From: Trachemys scripta elegans
Taxonomy: Eukaryota; Chordata; Testudines; Emydidae
Length of the DNA: 64,000 bases
NCBI RefSeq assembly: GCF_013100865.1
Contig: NC_048306.1
Location: 34,148,334 to 34,212,333 of the forward strand
Direction of reading: 5' to 3'
Shown here piece after piece: positions 36,417 through 47,659 of this stretch. Numbering within the stretch: position 1 is the stretch's first letter; the number at the start of each line of letters is the position of its first letter. The notes beneath the pieces were generated by a model. It worked only from the letters and a program-made list of their open reading frames with translations. It was not told where the DNA came from and searched no databases. Position numbers and translations under genes: made by a program.

Positions 36417-36895
36417 TAGTGTTTCCCAAATGTTTGAAAACAAACCCCACTTCAGGAAATTGACATTAAGCACATTTTTTTCCTCCTGAAATCCACCCAC
36501 GATGTAGTGTTAGAGCCCTACATGTCTCTATTCATACATCTTCTCTACCCCACATTTTGGGGAGAAAATTGATGAAGTTGTATATTTCCCCTCCTTTCTG
36601 ACATGCATTTATGAGCAGTGAAATTGCAAACAAATCTGACATTTAAAGTATCATCAGGTGAGTTAGCACCCATTGAAATTACTGTGATAGCTATTGTATC
36701 AGGCTCTCTCCAAACACAGGCAGATACCTATACATTGATTGCACTCGCTTCACATTTAGAATATTTTCTGTGCAACCATATCAGCTAGAGACTGACTGTT
36801 TTATAAAACACAAAAGCTGAGACTCTAGAGAACAACTGAAAACTCTTTCTGTGACCCAAAGCTAGTTCTCTTCACTCCACACTTGGGAAACACTG
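36417..36895. mobile_element. hAT-type non-autonomous element, about 479 bp
   Basis: The ends TAGTGTTTCCCAAATG and CACTTGGGAAACACTG are inverted repeats of the CAGTGTTTCCCAA type. The flanking 8-mers CCTTAGAG (36409-36416) and CCTTAAAG (36896-36903) match at 7 of 8 positions. It has no coding sequence. Confidence 0.8.
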
Positions 36896-36903
36896 CCTTA
36901 AAG

Positions 36904-38123
36904 TGAATCAAGCCCAAGAATATGTGGGCACTTAAGCAAGCATCTCCTGAGATGGTTAGCTAAACCCATGTAATTGCACATGAAACTGAAACTTACAGTT
37001 GTGATCATCCATGTTGTCCCATTAATGCTATTGGGGTAGAATTCTTACCCTAAACTTAGGGGCATCAGTTGATGAGGCAGTCAATCTCTGTTGATAATTA
37101 TTTAAGCTGCTCCAGCTTCACATTGAAGAGTTCATTCTCTTACTGCAAATAAGAGTTAAGTCTTGAAAGATAGAGAGTAATGTTGTATAGACCAAAAGGC
37201 ACAGTAAATCATCTGCAGTGTCACAAGTGCCCTGGACAAAAAAAAGTAAAAATTTTCCATGGGCTAGCTGAAAAGTGGCAGCTAAAACCTTTTGTCCTGC
37301 TGCATGTTTATACCCAGATGTTTGGTTTATTGCCAAAAACTCTGCTTCATTACAAGAGCTGGCTTTATCATTCAGGCCACAGTCACCATTGTCTTTTCAG
37401 ATATGAAGGAAACTGCAAATTTCACTCTTTTCTCTTTGTTAGTTCAGCAATTATTACTAGAGCATGAACCATCTATCTCACTGTAGCTTCACCTTATATC
37501 CTAAGTGATTTTGATTTAAATGTATAGTACATCTTAAATAAATGAACCCTTTATCAATAATTAACAAGGAGCAGTACAAAAGTGAGCTAGATAATTAAAT
37601 ATTAAATGAAACACGTTATTTATGCCTTAAATATTATGAAGCACTTATATTGCCATTTATTCTAATAATATACTTTAAATTCTAGGCTATTCATTACACT
37701 TTACATATTTATATTAACATTGAAGAGTTGATCATAACTTTACACTACTAAATATCTAGTAATTTACAGTTTAGCAGTGGGCCTCTTTAGCAAAATGTCA
37801 TATTTATAATTTGGAATAATTTACAACAAAATAAAACCCAGGGCACTAATTTAAATGTGAATCCAGAGGCTGAGTGAGCTCAAGCAGGAAAGTTCAAAAC
37901 TACAGATGCTGCAGTATCATTCAGTCCAAACTTATTAGTCTGGAAATAAACCATATTTTATATACCTAGCTAATCACTTTTGCTGTCTTTCACTTGCATG
38001 AGAATTCCAAGAAAAAAACATAAAATGTTGTAAGTAGAAGAGATGCATTGTATTTCAGTGAATGCATAGCCTAATTCATCTCTGTATTGAGATGTTTACC
38101 TTAAGGGTATCTTTATTCTAAGA
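36904..38123. other. Intron-like AT-rich DNA, nothing recognised
   Basis: Short open frames on both strands only. No family motifs or repeat termini. Confidence 0.55.
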
Positions 38124-38686
38124 CAGGGGTTCTCAAACTTAATCATAGTGAGCCTCCCTGAGCGATGAGAAAATGATTGCACTGCCCCATCATTTACTAA
38201 AACAATATGGGAGCAGTGGAAAAGTAAAGGAGGTGATGGCCCCACAGCCAGCTCCTCTCCCCTCACCTCCCAATCACCCCCACACTGCCTAGGGACGCAC
38301 TGTGCCCTGCAGCACAGCACAGCTGCCCCTGCACTGGGGAGCGGGCATGGGTGTGCACGGCTCCAGCCCTGGCTTGGTTCAGCCCATTTGACTTTTGTGC
38401 TGAGAGGGGTGGCTACAGAGTGCTAAGGCAAATTTTGGGGTGGCTTTAGCTGCTGCAAGCCTCCCCAGTGCTGCCCCTGGCTCCCACTGCCAGCCTGGAG
38501 CAGCAGGGCTCCAGCTGTCCCCTGTATCCCCTCCTCCCTGCCTCACAGGTGTGCACGGCTGTTCTGCACAAACCCCAGCCACCCAGGGCTGACAGTGGGA
38601 GCTCTTTTTTTTTTTTTTTTTTTTAAAAAGAGGCATGCAGCTCTTGCCTCCCTTGACACATTCCCACTCCATAGTCTGAGAACTAC
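38124..38686. mobile_element. hAT-type non-autonomous element with poly(T) tract
   Basis: The left end CAGGGGTTCTCAAACTTA and right end ATAGTCTGAGAACTACTA are inverted ends of the CAGGGGTTCTCAAAC class. The interior is GC-rich and includes a run of about 19 T at 38606-38624. The flanks CTAAGACA and CTAAGTCA are 7/8 identical but overlap the element end by two bases, so the precise boundary is uncertain. Open frames across it are not genes. Confidence 0.7.
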
Positions 38687-38700
38687 TAAGTCATTGTGTA

Positions 38701-39085
38701 CGCCCACTGGCAGAAATTTAGGCACCTAGGGGACTTTACCGGCAAAACTTTATTCCCCTAAGCATTAAGGAGGGGTTTTGAGGATCTAAATTTTGGATTT
38801 AGGCACCTAAGTGTCATTGAAAGTCAATGGAACTTTGGTGCCTAAGGCCCAGAGCCTCAAAGGTGTTTAGGTTTCTAACTCCCATATAAATACCTAAATA
38901 CCTTTGAGGATCTGGGCTTAAGTGCCTAAGACATTTTTGAAAATGAGATCTAGGATCCTAAGTCAGTTAGGCATTGCAACACCTAAATACTTTTTAAAAT
39001 CTGGGCTGTGACTTCCAAATGGTGTTAAACTCCTGCCTGCATTTTAGGTGCTTAAATATGATTACAAATCTGGCCCTGAATCCCA
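38701..39085. repeat. Dispersed repeat with recurring TTAGGCACCTAA motif
   Basis: TTTAGGCACCTAGG, TTTAGGCACCTAAGTG, GGTGCCTAAGG, AAGTGCCTAAG and GTTAGGCATTGCAACACCTA recur over about 380 bp on both strands. The same words occur at the ends of the element at 58316-60316, so this may be a fragment of a related family. Confidence 0.5.
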
Positions 39086-40961
39086 TAAAACAGATGTGAG
39101 CAGTATAGTCATTTAAATTATTGCCTAGTATGAAATCCAATTTTAATCTCGATCATACTTTATATTAAGCCTCCATTTATAAAGAGCTAGTAAATGATTA
39201 ATAGGTGTTTAATCAGTTGTTTCTTATAGAGTCCAAGAGGCCAACAGGGTATTTATAACTAGTGCTTATAACTAGCTATAATCCCTTCTAATGATGTGCC
39301 GATAAACATCTAGTACCACATGCTACTTGTGTCTGTAACATGCTTATAATCTACTGACATTTTGCATATTAAGTTTTCATTTATAAATAATATATAAAAT
39401 GTGACTGTACTCTTAAATGGACAATCCTATATTACCTGTCACTCCTCTCTCCAGCCTGGCAATAGAAAGTGTGAGGGTGGGACGAAGAAACCCTGGAGCT
39501 GCAGGAGGAGACCAGGTGCACTGAGGGGCCAGGACAGATGTCAGGCTGCGGGGGCACACAATTAATTCATTAGAATTTTAGGGTCTGGGAAGAAGTTGGA
39601 AGCTTAGTCCCTGTAGACAGCAATTTATAACTGTATCATTTGTAATTTGATCTCAGTTGGGTCTTCCAGCAAGAACTCCTTTAGCAGAGACCAACATCAC
39701 CTTGCTGTATAAATTTAGGCAACACTGTAATAATCATACACACTTTGGTGGGGGGCAGAGACAGTTTGAAAATCAAAAGACCAACCAAAAGGACTGGTAT
39801 AATCTTTGTATAAATACTCATTTTTGTCCCAATAATATCATGATTTTGGGGGTCTGAGTCATGATTTTGAAGCTTTTCAGGTTGGCAATACCATGTATTG
39901 GGCTAGCCAGTCATAGCAAAGGAAGGCTGAAAATTGCACAGTTACCAGACCCTGGATTGGCTCTTTGATAAGGGCACACTGGCCCAGGATGCTTGGCATG
40001 TTGAAAAAACGTCCTGATCAATCTAATAAATGGCCTTTGCTGCCCCGTTTGATTTTTGTTTGTTTGTTTAGCCTGGCCTGAGGGCCTACTGGTCGTTTTC
40101 AATATGTTTGTCAATTACTGTAGCAGTGCGCATAGCAGTATTTTCTAGCTTGTGTGGTTCATTAAGTAGACATTGAAAGCCTGCCTCTCACAGTTGCTGA
40201 GGACTCATAAGTCACGCTGAAGTTAATGAAAGTTGTGGGTACGACGCATCTCTGAAAAAATCAGGTCCAAGAATTGGATTATATACTTGCATGCTCACTG
40301 TTACCTAATAGCATCCTAATCTGGGGCCCAGCGAGTCTGTCCTTGTCTTCTATCAACTAAGGATAGGTACATTGTCATTGGAAAAGAAGGAGTTGCATCT
40401 AAACAAGATTTGACATGCTGTAGAAACATCTGATGAGAGCATAAATAAGGTTTTTGGTCACTGAGAACAAACTATTCAATTACACCTTTCCACTTTAAAG
40501 AGTCTACTCTCTTCTTCATAAGCAAGGGATTTATATATCACGGTACACCTTAACAGTAAGAAAGAAAAAATATTTGATGGCACTATTTTTACCTCAAAAC
40601 ATCTTCCCTCCCTAACAGTGCAATCAACTGCCTGGCTGCTCCCATTAGCCCAGTCTCAGCGTGTCCCTAACCCATAGACACAATCCAATACATTTATATT
40701 CTGCCTCAGGCTTCACTACCTTTGATCAGGATCCTGGAAGTCTCCTAAAAAGGTTTATGTTTTGAACTGTTTATTAGAGTTTTATTTCTGGCTTTGACTT
40801 CATTGCAAAAAGTGTGGGGGTTTAGCCATCAAAATAGCTGTCTCAACGTAAAAACCTAATGGACACAAGGAGTTTTTAACCTCAATGTAGCTAGTCATGG
40901 TGATTTCTGTAACTGCCCCCTGAATTTGTGTTGAGCTACTACATCAAGGTAAAACTACCCA

Positions 40962-41080
40962 GGCCTTGTCTTCACTAGGTTTTTACATTGAGATGCCTAC
41001 TCAAGTTAGCTATCTCAGTGTAAAACCACACTTACTTTTTTATTTATATATATATATTTTTTTGCAGTGAAGACATAGCC
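40962..41080. mobile_element. Small Harbinger-like MITE
   Basis: GGCCTTGTCTTCACTAGG at the left and GCAGTGAAGACATAGCC at the right are inverted ends about 85 bp apart. The interior holds a (TA)n run. Target duplication is not clear. Confidence 0.55.
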
Positions 41081-42684
41081 TCTACTTAAATTTCAGAACA
41101 GGAATGCATTGGTGGAAAATGGAAGAGGGGTGGAGCCGTCACCCTCCAGCAACCCTGCCAATGATCTACCTTTACATTTTCTGAAATTTGTTGGGAGTTG
41201 AACTAAAGCACTCCCGTTTACTTGAGTGAGAGTTGTAGAGGTATATCCAAAGCAACTCTCCCAAAATGTAAGGGCATATTCTGTTTATAGGATTAAACAA
41301 TTCAGTTTGGATTAAGTGCCTCACCCCAATGCTGCTTATTTTGAGTGATGATATTGAATTAAACTATTTGTTCAAGGTATCAAAATATTGGGAAGGATTT
41401 TTCAGTTTCTAGTCAGGACGTAAAATGTCAGGAAACAATTCATTTCATGCTGGACTAAAATCAGAGGTGGCAGGAAGCCTGTTCTTGCAAAATCTCCAGC
41501 CTAAGACTGCAGCTCAGAAAGTTCTGATAGCTCAGATAAGTATCCAAATTCTTCAATGCACATGCAGATTGAACCCAAACAGAACAGATGAGGGTCTCCC
41601 ATTGTTAATGTATGATTTCTTTCTTGGCCCAGTAGAGAATGGGACCTGTATATCAGACTGAAGAATTAAAGAAAGCTGCCTAGTGCTTTAGTGGGTCTTT
41701 GAATAAAGGGTTTCAAAGCCTGGAATAATCACTCTCTCTTATTTTTCTTCAATTTATTGAAACTTAAATATTCATAGCAATCTGCTCCCAAAGGTATTTT
41801 ATTATTAAAGCAAAGAGGTAGAGTATATTATAACAGCAATCATTTAGGATTTCTACATTAAAGTATCTTGCTGCTGACCTCATTAAAGCAACCCAGCTTA
41901 TACTAACAGACCATTTCAACTTTCTTTTTCCTCCCCTCAATTTTTACTGTCGCTTCTGGTCTCTTACATAGCTAAGGTTGCTAAAATATGTTACCCAAGT
42001 GGCTAGTTTTGGTCACCAGAGTAATTCTGGACCATAATTTCCCAATATTAGGGCTGCATTCCATCTTAGATTGAGTACCACCTCCTGCACAAAAAAAGAG
42101 AGATCCATTTCTTATTAGCTGTTGGCCAACATGAGCAGTTTAAGGTTCTCATCAGCATCACTCTGGTGAGTTCCTGCTGAGCAGATAGCACTAAAAGTGC
42201 TACTGGAGCTTTTTTAATAAGAAATGCTTCAGTAAATGAGAGGCACTTCTTGCTGCTGACAGAATAACATTGGCACCACAAGCTATGTATTCGTGTATGG
42301 GCTGTGTTGTGAAAATATGAAAAATAGCTCAGCGATGGCATAATTATGGGCAATTTGCTTAATTATGTGCTAATTGTTGCTTGCTTTGTAATGAAACAAG
42401 AGTGTGCTAAATGTAATGTTGGACGGTTCACATCCGAAACGTGTCATATTCAGGATTGGCTTTTTGTTATGACTTCAACTAGATAACTTAGGCTGCCTAA
42501 ATATTTTAAGTTATGTGTTTAACTCGTTTCCTTATTTTCCCTTTTAAAGGCAGTCCTCTGTATGCACCAAAGCAGGCACAAAGCCAGCACTGATACAGTA
42601 CATTTAAAGGTAGATTAGGTATGTCTATACATTTCTATCTACGGATATCCACATACGCTGCAAACATTAATGAATAAAGCTTCA

Positions 42685-42930
42685 CATGCCCGTGAGATAG
42701 TTAAGCATTCTTGCCCATGTTATACAGATGGGGAAACTGAGGCATAGGAATTTTCAGAAGAATTTAGCACATTGCATGCTCAGCTTTTTTGAAAACTCAG
42801 GCATCAAACATAGAAGCTGAGCATGTTCGAAAATCAGACCGCATGTAACTCGCTCAAGGGCACATAGAAAGTCTGTGGCACAATGGTAACAGGAACCAGA
42901 TGTCTTGACTGATTCTTACCCATATGACCA
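42685..42930 (-). repeat. MIR-like (CORE-SINE) fragment split by other sequence
   Basis: TTATACAGATGGGGAAACTG and AGGCATAGG give the - strand core. About 110 bp later TAACTCGCTCAAGGGCACAT, AGAAAGTCTGTGGCACAATG and AGGAACCAGATGTCTTGACT continue it. The intervening piece carries an inverted pair, GCATGCTCAGCTTTTTTGAA and TTCGAAAATCA, preceded by AGCTGAGCATG, so it may itself be an insertion. Confidence 0.7.
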
Positions 42931-45697
42931 TCTTTCTCAGTATCAGGTGTCACAGAACTGATAGTCATTCATTAACTGTGTACAAACCTCAACAGTGAGA
43001 AACAGAAGTTCTAGATCAAAGCCAAACCTAATGAGAATTAGGAGTTGATAACAACCCTTGCTTTTTAAAACGCTCTCAGAAAAGTGTTCTTCACAGTGGA
43101 TTTGAAATAGCGGTGCTGAAATATTACAGTGTTGTTGTAAACATACAGATTTCATGTGTCTATGCCTGTTTGTGGCAATATTGGGTTCTTGGGTTCCTTT
43201 ACGTATTGAGAGGAAAAGATCACCTTTCTGCGATTCTTTGTTCCAACCTGAGCAATTAATGCTTGAGGGGAAAAGTAGTCAATCAACTTTTATACTTACT
43301 GTATGTACTGTCCTGCTCTTTCTTTGGTAAAAAGCCTATCTGCACATATTTAGAAAAGCAAATAAGGTTAAATGATCAGTTTTTGACTGAAGACTGGCTA
43401 CTGGAAATCCTGGAGTTTGAAACTTGGCTTTTACATATCTTTATTGAAAACTGCTTTGCCCTACAAATGACAAAGGCTGTGGAACAATGAAAGAAGCTTT
43501 TTAGCTGTTGTGCTTCCAGTTAGACTTGACTGCTCTGAGAAGACAGAAATTCACCTGGCAGAGTAGTCCTTTAAAAGTGTTCTTCATTCTGGGGCAGACA
43601 AATAAAATAAACATGATCCTCCAGTTAGTTGCCTAAAGCAATCTAAAGTTCAAATAAAAATAGTAAGTGTATTTTTGTGAATGAGTCCAGTCCATTCTGT
43701 GAACTGAAAATGCTCTCTTTCTTTAAAACGCAACTCACGCTATAAATGGGAAAGATGCAAGAGTTGGTGAGGGTATATGAGTGCTCTGAAGTGGGGGGCC
43801 ATATGGATGGATATATCAGAACCCAATCTAGGTCTACCTTTTCCAATATTGTTTATTATTATATGCAAATATTGAGAATATATCCTCCTCTTCCTGGTTT
43901 CAGGGAAAATAGCCCCACCCCTTCTGGCATATGAGAGGGAACTCCCTAAAGATTCTGCATTGCAGTAGCAAGTAGAAAGAAACACGTGGCTATTGAAAAT
44001 ATGATCTTCAAAAGCTACAAGGCAGGGAAGCATCAAGGGCCTTCTTCAGTTCATCTGGTGGAGGCAGGACCAGTGAGATTGGTGAGCTGATGTACCCATG
44101 ATTTCTCACAAAAATACTAATGAGGCAAGGGACAGAATGAGAACCAGTGTTTTGACCCCTAGCCTATCAATCAATAGAAAGGATTCAGGAAAATTCTATC
44201 TCACCCTTAATCCAACAGTGACTTGTCAGTGCTGCTTACCAATCGAGCTTTGTGAATAATGGATTTTTAGTTTGCTGGCAGTTCTGAAAAGAAAAAGTTT
44301 GACAAAAATTTTTGCCCAGCTCTACCTATCACAGGTATATACATGCACACAAATGCCACAGCCACTGACTAGAGGGAAACCAAGGGAGTGAATCCAGAAA
44401 GCACCATGGTCAGTCATGCTGCTCTGGCAATCGGCCTCCTAAACTTTGAACTTCACACTTACCTTAGTTGTGCAGCCTCTTTATTCCTCTCAATTCAACC
44501 ATCAACCCCCTTCTGAGATGAGAGAGCTAAATCTTATGGTGAGTGGGAACATAATTGCATAAAGACAATGATTGTTTTCTGTTCTAGATCAGTAACAATG
44601 ATCCACAATCAGAATACTCAGAAATCAGGTGCAATATTTATGCTTCAGCTGGTACTCTTAGTATAATATTTCACCTTTGTGAAGCTCCTCTTTCCTATTA
44701 ATAGGGAATCATAAAAAAAAATACTAAATTCTAGTTTAGACATCAATGAAGCACCAGTGCCAACTTGCTATTCAGGGAGGCCCCAAATGGCAGAGAAATG
44801 ACAAAATAGAAGGAAAAAGGAGAATGAATTAGTCACAGAAAGAAAGAAGATACATAACACTGCTTGGAAAAAGCAGGTACAAAAAAGATGGTGCCTGGTG
44901 AATATTCATGCAGAATACTCACTATATTTCATTTTAGGTTCAGCCAAGAGAGCTGATGAATTATGTTCCAACAATGGTTCTTATTTCATTGGGCTAAAAA
45001 CATAATATTTCATACTGCTGTCTTTTTTCTTTCTTTTTTTCTTGCTCCTTACCAAGCACAGACTGTTTTGCATCCCAATTATCCTTGCTAGCACATTTTA
45101 TCGCTGAAGATCAGTTATTGAGATTTTCCAGGATCCCTTTACATGTAGATATTGGGGACCTTGCCTGTCGCACAATATATTCATTGTGACAGCCTGAATT
45201 ATTTTGATTTCCTGCAACATACCCAGTCTCCTGAGGATGTCTGTCTCAGAGCTACACTGATGGTACTTCCTATACACAGCCAATTTAGATTTAAACAATT
45301 ATTTTATCTTTCAGATCTTTGGTTCTTTTGAAGCAAGACAATTAGTTAAGGATCCTTATAAGCAATTCGTGTTTTTAAAATGAGCATAGTATATACATTT
45401 ATTTAACAAAGAGTTGACTACACTGTGAGGGACATTTACTCTAAAGTCAGACATCCTGCAGAGGAGATTTTGTGGGTTTGCTTAAGTTTACTAAATGTAT
45501 TTTGTTTCCTCTTCTGCTCCCTCAGCTCTCCAGAAAAGATGGTTAGCTGAGATGGTGTTATCCCTCAGTACAATTTGTGAAAGTTGTACATTATACATAT
45601 GTTATAATGATTAGGGTCTCCAGGCACTACCACACTCAAGGGCCCACTGTGCTAGCCTTTATGCAAACATATAGATAGGTAAGGTCCTGGCCACTGA

Positions 45698-46689
45698 GGG
45701 TATGTTTATACTGCAAACTAAGCCTAGGTTCTACTCAGGTTTGAGCCCCCCCTCCCCCGCCTTCTTTCCATGCACAATTCAGACTGACTTGGGTTAACAA
45801 GCACTAAGGACCCTGGTGTGGGGGGAAGGTCAGAACCTGAGTCCAGCTGTGACACACGTCCAAGTCCTGCTATTTTGAAGTGTGGGCACAGCTCAAACTT
45901 CAGACCCAAGTCAGAAAGTCTCTGTAGTGCATTATGGATGCTAATGCTGAGACCCAGGATGACTATGAGACCCAGGTCCAGCATTTGTAAAGCCAGGTTT
46001 ACAATGCAGTGTAGATGCTCAAGCATAGGGTGACTTCAGGGACTTCAGCGAACCTGGCCAGAGACATGGCTCAGCAGGGGAGGGTGCTTCCTGGGGCAGA
46101 ACTTAGGGCGGAGGGGCTGAAGATCGTGCTAAGCCTCTGTCTGTGGTGCTGCAGTGGAGCCTGCAGGTTCGGAGCATGAACAGGCTGGAAATCACTTCCT
46201 GCCACTCCAGAGCTTAGCTGAGGGGCGGAGAGGCTTCCCCATCCCAGCACTCTGTGGGACTTTGGCACATGTAGGGCTTGGCTCCACCTGGCCAGCGGGT
46301 CTTGGGCTTTCCCAAGATGCTGGTCCAGCCATTGCCAGCCGGAAAAGGGACGGGGTGGGGTGGGGCTGCTGCCCAAGAGCCAGCATGCAGGGGGAGCAGC
46401 TGTTCCCATGCGCTGCATCTTCATCCGCCACCAGCCTTACACACCCACCCTGAGCAGCTGGCGAGCAGGAATCTGGTCAGCAGCAGGACCCGCAGGTAAT
46501 GATGTGGGGGAGATAGAAAATATGGAACAATTTACCCATTTTTAAGAAAAAGTTGGGACACCAGCAGGAGGGCTTAAAAACAGGACTGTCCCTTTAAGAA
46601 GAGGACATCTGGTCACCCTACTCAAGCACAGTCTTGGAAACACTTTGGGTCCCACAGACCAAGGTTTAGTGTGCAGTGTAGACACACCC
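45698..46689. mobile_element. Harbinger-like MITE interrupted by a hAT
   Basis: GGGTATGTTTATACTGCA and TGCAGTGTAGACACACCC are inverted ends of the GGGTATGTCTACAC class. With the inner hAT (46026-46620) and its extra TSD copy removed, the element would be about 389 bp. The flanking trinucleotides do not give a clean target duplication. Confidence 0.72.
46026..46620. mobile_element. hAT-type element, 595 bp, nested in the MITE
   Basis: The ends TAGGGTGAC and GTCACCCTA are inverted repeats. The 8-mer CTCAAGCA flanks it exactly on both sides (46018-46025 and 46621-46628), a perfect hAT target duplication. It is GC-rich and has no transposase. The several overlapping open frames here have repeat-like composition and are not genes. 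Confidence 0.9.
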
Positions 46690-46709
46690 AAAGAGTTTAC
46701 CATCTAGAT

Positions 46710-46941
46710 GGGCGGCCTGTGGGCTGCACGCGGCTCATCAGGGTAATCTGTTGGCAGGCCACGAGACAGTTTGTTTACATTGACTGCCTGCAGCTCCCAG
46801 TGCCTGCGGTTCACTGTTCCTGGCCAATGGGAGCTGTGGGAAGTGGCGGCCAGTCAATGTAAACAAACTGTTTCGCGGCCTGCCAGTGGATTACCCTAAC
46901 AGGCCACATGCGGCCCACGGGCCGCTGGTTGCCCACCACTG
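46710..46941. mobile_element. Palindromic hAT-type element (CAGTGGTGGGCAACC end)
   Basis: The right end GGTTGCCCACCACTG is a hAT terminus. Long internal arms pair across the centre: GACAGTTTGTTTACATTGAC with GTCAATGTAAACAAACTGTT, and GGTAATCTGTTGGCAGGCC with GGCCTGCCAGTGGATTACC. The flanks ATCTAGAT and ATCTAGGG match at 6 of 8. The left tip seems shortened or mutated. Confidence 0.72.
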
Positions 46942-47127
46942 ATCTAGGGCCTCACTCCTGCACACAAGATCAGAACTGCACAGTTTGCAGTCTAAGAAAT
47001 AACTGTATAGTATTTATGACTTATACTTAGATTTTGCCAGGATTCTTTTGTTAAATTTGTGCCTAAGCTGAAAATCAGAGGAATATATTTGTCAGTTAAG
47101 AGAATGTCTCTCTGCAAACATTTAAAG

Positions 47128-47651
47128 CAGGGGTCTCAAACACGCGGCCCGCGGTGTTATTTGCTGCGGCCCACAAGCTCCCCACCCCCCCCAGAGTTAT
47201 TTCCTGCGGCCGCCAAGCTCCCCTCCCCCACCGTCCCCTCTCCCCTTCCAGCGCACCACATCCCCGCTCCTCTGTCTACCTCCAGGTGTTTCCGGCCACC
47301 AAATAGCTGTTTGGTGGTGCTTAACGCTTTCCAGGAGGAAGGGGGGAGGAGTGGGGAGCCGCATGCTCAGGAGAGGAGGTGGAGAAGAGATGGGATAGGA
47401 GCGGGGATTTGGGGAAGGGGTTGGAATAGGGGCAGGGAGGGAGCAGAGTTGAGGTGGGGACTTTGGGGAAGAGGTTGTAATGGGGGTGGGAAAGGGGCGG
47501 GGCCTCATGAAAGGGGTGAAGTGGGAGCAGGGCCAAAGGCTGGGGCGGGAGCTTTTGTATGTTTATATGAAAAGGTGTCAGTGGTGTAGCCCTTGGGCCA
47601 ATGTACTCATCCTCATGTGGCCCTCGTGGTGATTTGAGTTTGAGATCCCTG
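47128..47651. mobile_element. hAT-type non-autonomous element, 524 bp, G-rich core
   Basis: CAGGGGTCTCAAACACGCGG at the left and GAGTTTGAGATCCCTG at the right are inverted ends. ATTTAAAG flanks both sides exactly (47120-47127 and 47652-47659). The core has strand-asymmetric G runs. Long open frames across it (on both strands) follow from the low-complexity composition and are not genes. Confidence 0.92.
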
Positions 47652-47659
47652 ATTTAAAG

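Larger units (their letters stand above)
39086..45697. other. Intron-like DNA with a MITE and a MIR-like fragment
   Basis: Contains the MITE at 40962-41080, a related diverged block just upstream (40840-40960), and the MIR-like fragment at 42685-42930. The segment 39180-39400 has recurrent TTATAA/ATTTATAA words and may be an old repeat. No gene was recognised; open frames are short and unsupported. Confidence 0.45.

Noticed and set aside
46071..46545. Cluster of overlapping open frames on both strands
   Set aside because: All fall in the hAT at 46026-46620; GC-rich repeat composition makes stops rare. No protein family motif.
47059..47589. Longest open frame in the window (176 codons, +)
   Set aside because: It lies almost wholly in the G-rich hAT at 47128-47651. 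The product is Gly/Arg/Pro-rich low complexity and a matching open frame exists on the other strand, as expected from composition.
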